Shown here in pieces: positions 1-9,400 of a stretch of 21,998 bases of DNA. Both the position numbers and the translations under genes were made by a program. Each line of letters opens with the position of its first letter. Positions within the stretch are counted from its first letter, which is position 1. This DNA is from a virus, in the IMG/VR virus record IMGVR_UViG_3300031565_000428, positions 1-21,998 of that record, one strand, 5' to 3'. The notes below the pieces were generated by a model, which was not told where the DNA came from, made no database searches, and worked only from the letters and a program-made list of their open reading frames with translations.

Positions 1-3000
1 GTTAATGGTTGGAAAACAAACTCTGGATTCTTGAATGATAGTCTTCAGAGAATTCCGAATAATGAATATTATCAAAATCTTTCATATTCACTTAAATCCA
101 GTGTAGCTTTTGATAAGTGGGATGATGCGGTCAGTAGTCTTGGTCACGTTGCAGGCCTTGCAAAGTTTGCAGATCTAAGAGTAGAATCTACAGAACAAAC
201 CCCAGGTGGTTTAGTTGTAACTTCTGCACAATCTGATGTTGAAGTTGTCATTGATGTCATTAGTGAGTCAAGTATTCATTGTTGGCACGATTTTGATAAC
301 GTATCAGAAAATTCATTTTATGTTGATAGTAATTTAACTTCCGATCAAATTAATTTTGATAATAAAATTCTTGTAGATTATAACGAATCTTTTGGTAATA
401 GGGTTCTGAGTATTGATGATTTCAGTGACACTTTCAACAGTGTTGTAAGATTGGAGAAATACTCTAATGTAGGTGTTTTCCCTACAAGTCATACCTATAA
501 TAAAATTCTTACATATTGTAGAGATCAGGTTCTGACTAACCAGAGACAAATCGAATTTGTCTCTGTTCTTCATGACAATAATACAGCACATATTTCAGAA
601 TATGGTGAGGTTGATAGTGGAAATAATCTGGGCTCATTTGACTTCGTTATAAGTGGTGACCCCACAAAGTGGGAACTAAGATTTTATCCAATCAATTTTG
701 CATACAACTCTTACGATGTCAATACCCTATCATTTAGTATTCTTGACAATATTAGTGGCATAGGTACAACTTCATTCGGTGATATTATTCAAGTTGATAG
801 TACTCATGTCAATGTTTCTGCTGGCACAACTACAACAATTGTCTCCATTCCAAATACTTATAGATCTGCCAAGTTACTTGTACAAATTGAAGATACTAGT
901 AATAACTACTCTGTAGATGAACTTAATTTGGTTCACGATGGAACTGACGTATATTTCTTGGAGTACGGTAATATTTCTACTAATATAACTGGATTTGGTA
1001 CTTTCAATGTTTATGTTGATGGAAGTAATATTGATGTTGATCTCATCCCAAGCGTTGGGGTTGGACTTACTGTCAATACGTCTATTATTGCTACCTCCGA
1101 TAATACTGGTGTTGCAGGAACAACTTATCTAAACAGTGCAAAACTAGATTCTAAATTTACTTCAATCGCTGCATCTGGTTCTCCCACCGCAAATACAATC
1201 GCTAGTTACTCTGGAATAACAGAAGCTGGTTACCATATTGTTACTGTTGAAGATACTACTAACAACGAATATGAATCATTTGAAGTTATCACACTTCAAT
1301 CTGTTACTACTCCATCTGAGTTTGTTGAATATGCAAACGTTAAGAGTGGTGGTTCTCTAGGTCAAGTTGGTATTGATACGACTAGTGGTACTCTTAATCT
1401 TACATATACACCTAATGCAAGTATTAATGCTGAGGTAAGAGTATTCACTATTGGAATGGAACCTTCTACTGATAGTGGTAGACCAGATCTTATCAATTTG
1501 AATAATTTGCGTATTATCGGTGATGAAGAAACTTACATAGGAACTTTACTTGATCTTGCAACATCATTTGACCTGAAGCATGAGGGTGATCAGATTTTCT
1601 TGAGAGGATTTGATGGTAGTGATCCTGGAATCGTTTCAACAACAAATAATAGTATATCCATTCCAAATCACTTCTTTGTAACTGGTGAGGAAGTTGTTTA
1701 TAGTTCTCCTGGTGCAGGAACAACTGCAGCAATTGGTATTGCTGCAACAACAGTTCCTGGTATCGGTCTTACTGACAAGTTACCAACAACTCTATATGTC
1801 GTTGCTCCAAATAGTAAGGATCTTAAGTTTGCCACTACTAGTGAAAATGCTCTGAAACTTGATCCAGTTGTTCTAAGTATCGGATCTACTGGTATTGGTG
1901 CAGGACATAGTATTACTGCAACAAAACAGAATCAGAAGGTTCTTCTTGCAGTTGATAATATTATCCAATCACCAATTGTTTCTTTTGGTATTACAACAAC
2001 TCTCGCACAAGATGTTGTATTCCAACAGGACATCCTACTTACAGGTATCACTTCAATCTTCACTGGCGATAACCTTCGTATTGGTGATGAGATTGTTACT
2101 GTCGCATCTGTTGGAGTTGGTAATACAACATCAATCAATGTTCGTAGAGGAAGACTAGGAACCTTAAGAGGATCACACTCTGCTGGTGATCTAGTCGAAA
2201 AACTAAGTGGTGAGTATAATATTATTGGAAACACCTTGAACTTTGCATCTGCACCTAAAGGCACAGAGCCAGTTGGTGTCACTACAGCAGAAAATCCTGA
2301 TGAAACTGATTGGACTGGTATTACCAGTTACTCATCCTTCCAAGGAAGATCGTTTATAAGATCTGGTCTTATAAATTCGACCAATGAAACATACTATCAA
2401 AATTATATCTATGATAATATTTCTGATCAGTTCACTGGTATTAGAAGTGAATTTAGTATGAAAGTTGGTGGTTCTGATGTTATTGGTATTGCGACACAAA
2501 ATCCATTTGTTATTATTAACGGCATCTTCCAACAACCTACGGGAAATCAGCCACCTTCACTTCAAGTTGGTGATTATAGAATGGCCGAAAATACTGGTGT
2601 TACCAGTATCACATTCACTGGTAATAATGGTCTTCCTACTGGTTATGATCCAAATAATGGCGAGTATCCAATTGGTGGTCTGATGGTTTCCGTTGGGTCT
2701 TCTAATGGATTTGGATATCAGCCTCTTGTTTCTGCTGGTGGAACCGTAACTGTTTCTGCTACTGGAACAATTACCAATGTCAGTATCGCAAATTCTGGTT
2801 CTGGTTATAGATCTGGTATTCAAACTGTTGTTAATGTTGGTGTTCAGACTTATAGTACAGGTGTTCCTAATATTGAATTTATTGGAACTGCCGCGGTAAG
2901 TGGTGGCCATATTGTAAGTGTTGCAATCACAAATCCAGGTGTAGGATACACTGGAACAAATCTTCCAGATCTTGTATTTGATGAACCACTGAGTTATGAT

Positions 3001-4773
3001 AATATTCCTTTGAGTTACTCACCTGGTTATGTTGGTTCTGGCCAAAGTGCAACTGTTGATATTGTAGTTGGTCAAGGTTCTAGTGTTATTAGTTTCACAC
3101 TTAGAAGTTATGGATTTGGTTATGGTAATGGTGAGAGACTTACAATTGAATCTGGTGGAACTACTGGTATTCCTACTGATCCAAGTGTAACATTTGAAAA
3201 CTTCCAACTTCTGATCGATGAAGTTTATGATGATAAGTTCAACTCTTGGTCTGTTGGAGAATTAGAGGTTCTCGATACTCTTGATAATGAGTTTGATGGT
3301 CAGAAGACTAACTTCCAAATAACACTTAATGAAGACCCATTTACAATTGTTGCTGCAAAAGGTTCTCTTGTTGATGTTGAACAAACTTTAATTGTCTTCA
3401 TCAATGATATACTACAAGTTCCTGGAGGTGCATATATCTTCAAGGGTGGTAGTATCATTCAATTTACTGAGGCACCTAAGGTAGGTGATACATCTAAGAT
3501 TTTGTTCTATAAAGGAACCGGTAGTGTTGATGTTAGATTCGTTGATATTCTAGAAACTGTCAAACCTGGTGATAGTCTTGACATTGACAATAACCCAGAA
3601 CTTGGTCAGGGTATTAGTCTTGAAGAAGATTTGAGAATAGTTACTGACATTATCACTATTGATTCTGTATTCACCAATCCTTATAGTGGTTCAGGTATTA
3701 CAACTGACGCAAATCTCTTAAGACCTGTTACCTGGTGTAAACAACTTGTCGATAAGATTATTGATGGTGAGGTTGTTGGTAAGGACAGAACTCATTATGA
3801 GCCTCTGATCTACCCTTCATCCTATCTGATTCAACCAGTAAGTTTGGCATCAACCGTTGCATATGTTGATTCAGTAAGACCTCTTTATGGGGCAGAGAAC
3901 GAAGCGACTACAAGATCCTTCCAAAACAGCATTAACATTGTATCACAAAATACTTTGGTTGGAGCAACTGCTGCAGCAATTGTTTCTTCCGCAGGAACAA
4001 TTACTTCTGTCAACATCACCAATCCTGGAATTGGTTATACAGTTGCACCACAGGTCGTCATTTCTACACCTGTAGGAATTGGATTGACACAGAGGGCATC
4101 TGCAACCGCAACTGTCTCTGGTGGATCGGTCAATACAATCACAGTTGTAAATCCTGGAGCAGGTTATACATCTTCCAATCCACCAGTTGTTCTTATTGAA
4201 ACCCCAGAAGTTGTTAGTGAATTAATTCCTATCAATTCCTACAGTGGAGATTATGGAACCATTGTTGGTTTCAATACTACAAAGGTTGGTTCACAAAACA
4301 AATACATATTTGACCTCTTTATTCCAGAAGATTCATTTATGAGGGATGGATATTTGATTGGAACTGGTATTACAGTCAGTACAATTAATGTTGGTGATTA
4401 TCTAACTGTATTTGATACTAATATTGACGCTGGGGGATCATTTAATACACAGGACACCACGTCCAATGTTGTTGGAACTGCCATTACTTACTCTGACGCA
4501 GTCTATCAGGTTGCGGCAGTATCGACAGAAATGATCACCGTTACTGGTTATGGTATTACAGCTGTCAGAAGAATTACAACAAATGTTGGTTCTATTGGTA
4601 GTATTAGTTATGGATCAACTGCTACAGGACAATATAGTTGGGGTAAGATTCTCTTTAATACAAGAACAGGAATTGAGACATTTACTGCATATACATCGAA
4701 TGGATATACAGGAATATCAACTTCTGGTCTTGTTAGTAGAAATAGTCCTCTTAAATCAGACAACTATGTCTAA
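1..4773 (+). CDS. Giant beta-rich baseplate/tail structural protein at the gene 7 position (5' truncated)
   Basis: The reading frame is open from base 1, so the gene begins upstream of the window; the TTG at 31 is not taken as a start. About 1590 residues are visible. The beginning (motif YYQNLSYSLKS, near 73-105) resembles a segment I associate with large cyanophage wedge/tail proteins next to gp8. Three related beta units follow (about 550-1460) with the pattern ED-x-x-NN-x-Y and E-Y-[GA]-[EN]. Fibre-type motifs are seen at about 2505-2540 (NGIFQQP) and 3391-3450 (VFINDILQVPGGAY). Five N-x-G-x-G-Y-like modules lie at 2740-4167. The tail contains YSWGKI and AYTSNGYTGI. No membrane segment or enzyme motif is seen. 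The position before gp8 matches T4 gene 7 (wedge initiator), but I see no convincing gp7 similarity. A structural role is well supported; the exact wedge assignment is inference. Confidence 0.8.
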   Translation, partial: VNGWKTNSGFLNDSLQRIPNNEYYQNLSYSLKSSVAFDKWDDAVSSLGHVAGLAKFADLRVESTEQTPGGLVVTSAQSDVEVVIDVISESSIHCWHDFDNVSENSFYVDSNLTSDQINFDNKILVDYNESFGNRVLSIDDFSDTFNSVVRLEKYSNVGVFPTSHTYNKILTYCRDQVLTNQRQIEFVSVLHDNNTAHISEYGEVDSGNNLGSFDFVISGDPTKWELRFYPINFAYNSYDVNTLSFSILDNISGIGTTSFGDIIQVDSTHVNVSAGTTTTIVSIPNTYRSAKLLVQIEDTSNNYSVDELNLVHDGTDVYFLEYGNISTNITGFGTFNVYVDGSNIDVDLIPSVGVGLTVNTSIIATSDNTGVAGTTYLNSAKLDSKFTSIAASGSPTANTIASYSGITEAGYHIVTVEDTTNNEYESFEVITLQSVTTPSEFVEYANVKSGGSLGQVGIDTTSGTLNLTYTPNASINAEVRVFTIGMEPSTDSGRPDLINLNNLRIIGDEETYIGTLLDLATSFDLKHEGDQIFLRGFDGSDPGIVSTTNNSISIPNHFFVTGEEVVYSSPGAGTTAAIGIAATTVPGIGLTDKLPTTLYVVAPNSKDLKFATTSENALKLDPVVLSIGSTGIGAGHSITATKQNQKVLLAVDNIIQSPIVSFGITTTLAQDVVFQQDILLTGITSIFTGDNLRIGDEIVTVASVGVGNTTSINVRRGRLGTLRGSHSAGDLVEKLSGEYNIIGNTLNFASAPKGTEPVGVTTAENPDETDWTGITSYSSFQGRSFIRSGLINSTNETYYQNYIYDNISDQFTGIRSEFSMKVGGSDVIGIATQNPFVIINGIFQQPTGNQPPSLQVGDYRMAENTGVTSITFTGNNGLPTGYDPNNGEYPIGGLMVSVGSSNGFGYQPLVSAGGTVTVSATGTITNVSIANSGSGYRSGIQTVVNVGVQTYSTGVPNIEFIGTAAVSGGHIVSVAITNPGVGYTGTNLPDLVFDEPLSYDNIPLSYSPGYVGSGQSATVDIVVGQGSSVISFTLRSYGFGYGNGERLTIESGGTTGIPTDPSVTFENFQLLIDEVYDDKFNSWSVGELEVLDTLDNEFDGQKTNFQITLNEDPFTIVAAKGSLVDVEQTLIVFINDILQVPGGAYIFKGGSIIQFTEAPKVGDTSKILFYKGTGSVDVRFVDILETVKPGDSLDIDNNPELGQGISLEEDLRIVTDIITIDSVFTNPYSGSGITTDANLLRPVTWCKQLVDKIIDGEVVGKDRTHYEPLIYPSSYLIQPVSLASTVAYVDSVRPLYGAENEATTRSFQNSINIVSQNTLVGATAAAIVSSAGTITSVNITNPGIGYTVAPQVVISTPVGIGLTQRASATATVSGGSVNTITVVNPGAGYTSSNPPVVLIETPEVVSELIPINSYSGDYGTIVGFNTTKVGSQNKYIFDLFIPEDSFMRDGYLIGTGITVSTINVGDYLTVFDTNIDAGGSFNTQDTTSNVVGTAITYSDAVYQVAAVSTEMITVTGYGITAVRRITTNVGSIGSISYGSTATGQYSWGKILFNTRTGIETFTAYTSNGYTGISTSGLVSRNSPLKSDNYV
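550..1460 (+). repeat. Three divergent tandem beta units inside the gp7-position protein
   Basis: Approximate units at 550-750, 870-1100 and 1231-1460 each carry a hydrophobic strand, an acidic/Asn turn (HDNN, EDTSNNY, EDTTNNEY), then an E-Y-[GA]-[EN]-[VI] motif, a G-rich turn and a closing strand pair. They are repeats at protein level only; the DNA has diverged. Boundaries are estimates by eye. Confidence 0.55.
2740..4167 (+). repeat. Five N-x-G-x-G-Y beta modules in the gp7-position protein
   Basis: Copies end near 2808 (ANSGSGY), 2949 (TNPGVGY), 3123 (RSYGFGY), 4038 (TNPGIGY) and 4167 (VNPGAGY). Each is preceded by an alternating hydrophobic strand of the type G-x-I-x-x-V-x-I and, further back, an A-x-A-x-V stretch. 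The copies fall in two clusters separated by about 900 bases of other sequence. The same module occurs in gp8, the DUF4815-type protein and gp14. Confidence 0.65.
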
Positions 4774-4776
4774 ATA
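4770..4776 (+). promoter_or_regulatory. T4-late-like promoter motif CTAAATA over the stop codon
   Basis: CTAAATA overlaps the TAA stop (4771-4773) of the upstream gene. It matches T4 late TATAAATA in its last six bases, and the marine T4-like late motif as I remember it. It lies 104 bases before the gp8 start. Function is inferred from motif and position only. Confidence 0.4.
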
Positions 4777-4880
4777 AGTTTATAATGGATTAGAGTGATA
4801 TTGTGTCAGTTAAGGGGCAACCTACTGTTGAAAGAAAACGATTTTATTTAACTAACTAAATAACAAAAAGTCCTAACAAA
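4774..4880 (+). other. 107-base spacer between the gp7-position gene and gp8
   Basis: This is the longest non-coding stretch in the window. It holds no credible small ORF. It carries an imperfect hairpin at 4807-4827 (CAGT and AGG pairing with CCT and ACTG, a two-base bulge, loop GGCAA) followed by an AT-rich stretch without a clean T-run, and a late-promoter-like motif at 4856-4862. The hairpin is too weak to call a terminator. Confidence 0.5.
4856..4862 (+). promoter_or_regulatory. T4-late-like promoter motif CTAAATA upstream of gp8
   Basis: CTAAATA ends 18 bases before the gp8 ATG at 4881, a spacing that would give a short leader. It is the better placed of the two motifs in this spacer. 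No strong Shine-Dalgarno is visible between it and the ATG. Confidence 0.5.
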
Positions 4881-6437
4881 ATGGCAGCAATAATTACTGA
4901 TCAACTTAGAATATTGAATGCTAAGAATTTTGTTGCCGGTATCCAGTCCAGCTCAAACTCTTATTATACATTCATTGGTATTCCTAATGCAACTGATTAT
5001 CAATCGAACTGGGATTCTAATCCTCCCACTCCGATTGATAGTTTTGAAACCTACAGTAACACATGGGATTCAATGCTTGCGTTGAAAAAAATCAATGCAA
5101 GTGATGTAAGTCAAGTTGTTAGGAAAGTAACCTGGACATCGGGTACTACCTATGACATGTACCGTAATGATATTAGTAGAAATAATCCTTCACAACCTTC
5201 GGGTTCGTTTGACTTATATTCTGCTAATTATTATGTAATGAATAGTGATTATAGAGTCTATATTTGTCTCTATAATGGTGCTGACCCCGAAAACAACTTT
5301 GTTGGTAGTCCTTCTCTGGACGAACCAACTTTCACTGATCTAGAACCAAGAGAGGCGGGTAGTAGTGGTGATGGTTACATTTGGAAATACCTTTATACCA
5401 TTAGCCCAAGTCAGGCAATTAAGTTTGATTCGACTAACTATATTCCTGTTCCTAATGATTGGTATACAAACACTAAAGATTCTCCGATAAGAGATAATGC
5501 TGCAAACAGTGGCCAATTAAAGGTCGTCACAATCAGAAACCGCGGTGTTGGTATTGGTACTGCCAATAGAACATATACTAGAGTCCCTATTAAGGGCGAT
5601 GGTAATGGTGCAGAAGCAACCATTGTTATCAACAATGACTCTAAAGTAGAAAGTATTAATATTTCCAAAGGAGGTTCTGGATATACCTTTGGTTCTGTTG
5701 ATTGGGAATCTGGTGGAGTTCCTACTGGTACAACTTTACCAATTTTTAATGTAATTGTCCCACCACAAGGTGGTCATGGTGCTGATATCTATAGAGAACT
5801 AGGTGCATATAACGTTCTGACATATTCTAGATTTGAAAATGATACTGAAAATCCAGATTTTATCACTGGTAACCAGTTTGCGTCTGTAGGACTTGTAGAA
5901 AATCCATATACACAGGGTTCAAGTTCAAATCTTACACTTGATAAGGCCAGTGCAGTATATGCTCTTAGATTAACTGGTACTGGTTATAGTTCAGCAACAT
6001 TTACTCAGGACGCATACATCACTCAAACAGTTGGTCTTGGATCAACTGCTGTTGGTAGAGTTGTTTCATATGATCAAGTTACTGGTGTTCTGAAGTACTG
6101 GCAGGATAAGTCAACTGCAGGTTTTAGTACCAATGGTTCATTAAATCCTGATCCAACATATGGATTTAATATGAATAGATTTACTAGTAATACTACTACT
6201 GGTGGTAGTATTACGATTGTTGGAGGAAGTGCTAACTTGGGTATTGACACAGTATTTACCGGTGTTTCGACGGTTCTAAATAGTAGGACATATTATCTTG
6301 GTCAGTCCTTCACTAATGGTGTTTCACAACCAGAGTCTCAAAAGTATTCTGGAAACATTATTTTCCTTGATAACAGACCTTCCGTAACAAGGTCTTCGTC
6401 ACAGAAAGAAGATGTAAAGATTATCTTGCAGTTCTAA
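4881..6437 (+). CDS. gp8: Baseplate wedge protein gp8
   Basis: A structural protein of the baseplate wedge. It is recognised by similarity to T4 gp8 in the central GDGYIWKYLYTI motif (residues about 164-175), followed by an acidic/aromatic segment ending in YIPVP, and in the C-terminal end with GNIIFLDNRPSV and KEDVKIILQF (about 491-518), which lines up with the T4 GEMIYMENRPP and INILFTF ending. It has 518 residues against 334 in T4. Much of the excess lies between the central motif and the C-terminal block and includes a GGSGY module near residues 255-268 and further beta segments. The ATG at 4881 gives the start MAAIITDQLRILNAKNF; an 18-base gap from a late-like motif supports it. The stop is six bases before the next ATG, so the next gene is probably co-transcribed. 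Confidence 0.92.
   Translation: MAAIITDQLRILNAKNFVAGIQSSSNSYYTFIGIPNATDYQSNWDSNPPTPIDSFETYSNTWDSMLALKKINASDVSQVVRKVTWTSGTTYDMYRNDISRNNPSQPSGSFDLYSANYYVMNSDYRVYICLYNGADPENNFVGSPSLDEPTFTDLEPREAGSSGDGYIWKYLYTISPSQAIKFDSTNYIPVPNDWYTNTKDSPIRDNAANSGQLKVVTIRNRGVGIGTANRTYTRVPIKGDGNGAEATIVINNDSKVESINISKGGSGYTFGSVDWESGGVPTGTTLPIFNVIVPPQGGHGADIYRELGAYNVLTYSRFENDTENPDFITGNQFASVGLVENPYTQGSSSNLTLDKASAVYALRLTGTGYSSATFTQDAYITQTVGLGSTAVGRVVSYDQVTGVLKYWQDKSTAGFSTNGSLNPDPTYGFNMNRFTSNTTTGGSITIVGGSANLGIDTVFTGVSTVLNSRTYYLGQSFTNGVSQPESQKYSGNIIFLDNRPSVTRSSSQKEDVKIILQF
5521..5690 (+). repeat. N-x-G-x-G-Y type module inserted in gp8
   Basis: This stretch encodes a first strand with NRGVGIG, then GDGNGAEATIV, then KVESINISKGGSGY. 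The order A-x-A-x-V, G/D-x-V, strand, G-x-G-Y matches the modules in the gp7-position protein and gp14. It lies in the region where gp8 is longer than its T4 relative. Confidence 0.55.
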
Positions 6438-6443
6438 AGAATT

Positions 6444-9400
6444 ATGCCACAGGAAACTAATCTCAACGTTGCTCCTTATTTTGATGATTTCGATCCTCAG
6501 AGTAACTACTATAAGGTATTGTTCAAACCTGGATATCCTGTCCAGGCCAGGGAACTTAATAATCTACAGTCCATTCTTCAGAATCAAGTTGAAGATGTGG
6601 GAGATCACCTGTTTAAAGAAGGTGCTCAGGTAATTCCTGGTAACGTAACTTATAACTCAACATTCTACGCTATCCAGATTCAGGAAGAATTTCTTGGAAT
6701 TCCTGTTGCGCTATATCTTGACCAGTTGATTGGGCAGAAGATTAGTGGTAGAGATTCTGGTGTAACCGCAAAAGTTATTACATATATCACAAATAAAGAG
6801 TCAGAGAGAGGAAATTATACTCTATATGTTACATATTTTGATTCTGCAAGTACAGATGCTGTAACTGAGACTTTCTTTGATAATGAAGTTCTGGTAACAG
6901 AAGTCAATATTAACTATGCAACCACGTTCATCTCTGCCGGTGAAGGTTTTGCAAATACACTTACAACAAATGCCTCTGCCAAGGGTTCAGCATTTACTCT
7001 GAACAATGGTGTGTACTTTTTGAGAGGTACTTTTGTTGATGTGTATGATCAAATTTTGATTCTTGATCAATATTCAAACAAACCAAACTACAGAATTGGT
7101 CTACAAGTATCAGAAAGTATTATTTCTTCTGATGTAGATCCAACTCTCACAGATAATGCCCAAGGTTTTAACAATTATAGTGCTCCAGGGGCAGATCGCT
7201 TCAAAATTAGTGCAATTCTTGCAAAGAGACCCTTAGACGAATTTGAAGATAGTAACTTTGTTCAGTTATCTGAAGTTATTGGTGGCGAATTAAGATCAGA
7301 TGTCAATAAAACTGAATATAATATTCTGTCTCAAGAACTCGCCAGAAGAACTTATGATGAATCAGGAAATTACTACATTAAAGAGTTTACTACTTCTTTA
7401 AGAGATAGTTTAAATGATGGTGAAGGAAATAGAGGTATTTACGAAGAGGGACAAACCACTGCTCAGGGTAGTGTTCCTAATGAAAACCTTGCAATCTACA
7501 GAATTTCACCTGGTAAGGCATATGTGAAAGGTTTTGAGGTTGAAACCAGATCTACCACTCTCATTGATTGTCCAAAACCAAGAACCACGCGTTTACTTCA
7601 AAATCAAGCCATTAACTTTGGTTTTGGTCCCACCTTTGAAGTTGATACTGTCTTTGGATCTGCAACAATTGGTTTTAATACTTCAAATACTCTAAGTCTC
7701 AGAGATCAAAGAGTCCAAACCAATGGAACCGCTGCTGGTAAGGAAATTGGTGTTGCAAGAATCTATGATTTTGCACTAGAATCGGGTTCTTATGACACTA
7801 CAAACTCAAATCTGAACAAGTGGGATCTTTCACTGTTTGATGTACAAACAAATACAGATCTTACAGTCAATGAGAACGTAACTCTTACACTTCCAACCTT
7901 TATTCAAGGTGAATCTAGTGGTGCTTCTGCATATCTTAGAAGTCCAGTAAGTGCAGGAGCTGCTGTTACTGCATATAATGTAAAAGGTAACTTCTTTATT
8001 GGAGAAAACCTGGTATTTAACGGTGTTAAGGATAATGACAGATATGTAATTGATTCTAGATCATATGGTAACTCTGATATTCAGTCAGTTTATGGTATTG
8101 TTGGTGCAGCAAATACGTTTACTGCCAATATTGTTCCAAAATCTAATTTTGTTATTGGAAATGCAACCTTGACTGCTGGTGATACCGCGACTGGTATCTC
8201 AACTATTACAACTGCAACCACATCCTTTATTGGTATTGCTACTGTTGGTAATCTGGTAAAATACACCACAATTTCTAGTTCGGTTCCTTCTCTTGGTAGA
8301 ATTACTGAGAATAGTGGATCTGCTTTAAAAATTGTCGGTGTTGCTACAGTCACTGGTGTTGTCGAAGGTTCTGTTCCTTCTGTACTTACTAGTGTAAATG
8401 ATCTAGCAATTGTTAATAGTAAGGTTCAAAGAAACTTTGGAAGTGGAAATGAATCCACCAATCAGTCTCTTTATAGTATTTTTCCCAAGAAAAATCTATC
8501 TTCTGTTGATCTTAGTTCTTCTAATCTTGTCATTAGAAAACAGTTCCAAACTTCAATTAGTGCTGAAGGAGAGACTCCAGCAATTGATGCAGGAACAAAT
8601 GAAACCTTCCTACCATTTGATGAAGAGAGATATATTCTTATTCGCTCTAATGGAACCACAGAGGTTCTGACTTCTGATAAGGTTGTTCTTACCAATGGTT
8701 CTACTACTATTCAAATCATTGGTCTTTCTGGTGCAGATTCTGCAGGTTCAATCCTAATCACAACTCTGAGAAAGAGTTCTGTTACTGTCAAGGTTAAGAG
8801 AAAATCAATATCAAATAGTCTTATTGTTGATAAGTCCAAACTTTCTGCATCTGGTACAAATACAGGTTTTGCAGGTACTAGTCTGAATGATGGACTTACC
8901 TTTGGTAACTACCCATTTGGAACCAGAGTTCAAGACTCTGTGATTTCATTGAATGTTCCTGATGTTGTCAAAATTCACGGTATTTTTGAATCTACCAATA
9001 CTAGTCCTGCGCAATCACCAAGTATGGTTCTAGGGTCTCTTGATGGTCCTACAGCAACAACAAATGACCTCATTATAGGTGAGACCATTACTGGTACAAT
9101 CAGTGGTGCAAAAGCTTTTTATCTGACTAGAAAGACTGATACAACTGTTGGATTCATTTATTTGAATGATACTTCTTTTGAGAAGAATGAGGTCGTTCAG
9201 TTCAGTCAATCTGGTGTAAGTGGAATTGTAGGTACATTTGAAGCTGGATCCAGAAACATTACAGATCAATATACATTTGATAATGGTCAAAGAGAGACCA
9301 TTTATGACTACTCCAGACTAATAAGGAAACCAGGTTTTAAATCACCTGTAAGACAGTTAAGAGTGTATTATTCTAAGGCATTCTACGATTCTGCCGACAC

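Noticed and set aside
31-33. TTG as start of the first gene
   Set aside because: The frame is open to base 1 with protein-like sequence before it; the gene is cut by the window edge.
1932-2910. Antisense ORFs of 116-117 codons opposite the first gene
   Set aside because: They have low-complexity composition typical of the reverse frame of Thr/Asn/Gly-rich coding, no ribosome site, and oppose a clearly coding strand.
4807-4827. Hairpin as an intrinsic terminator
   Set aside because: The stem is only about 7 pairs with a bulge and no following T-run.
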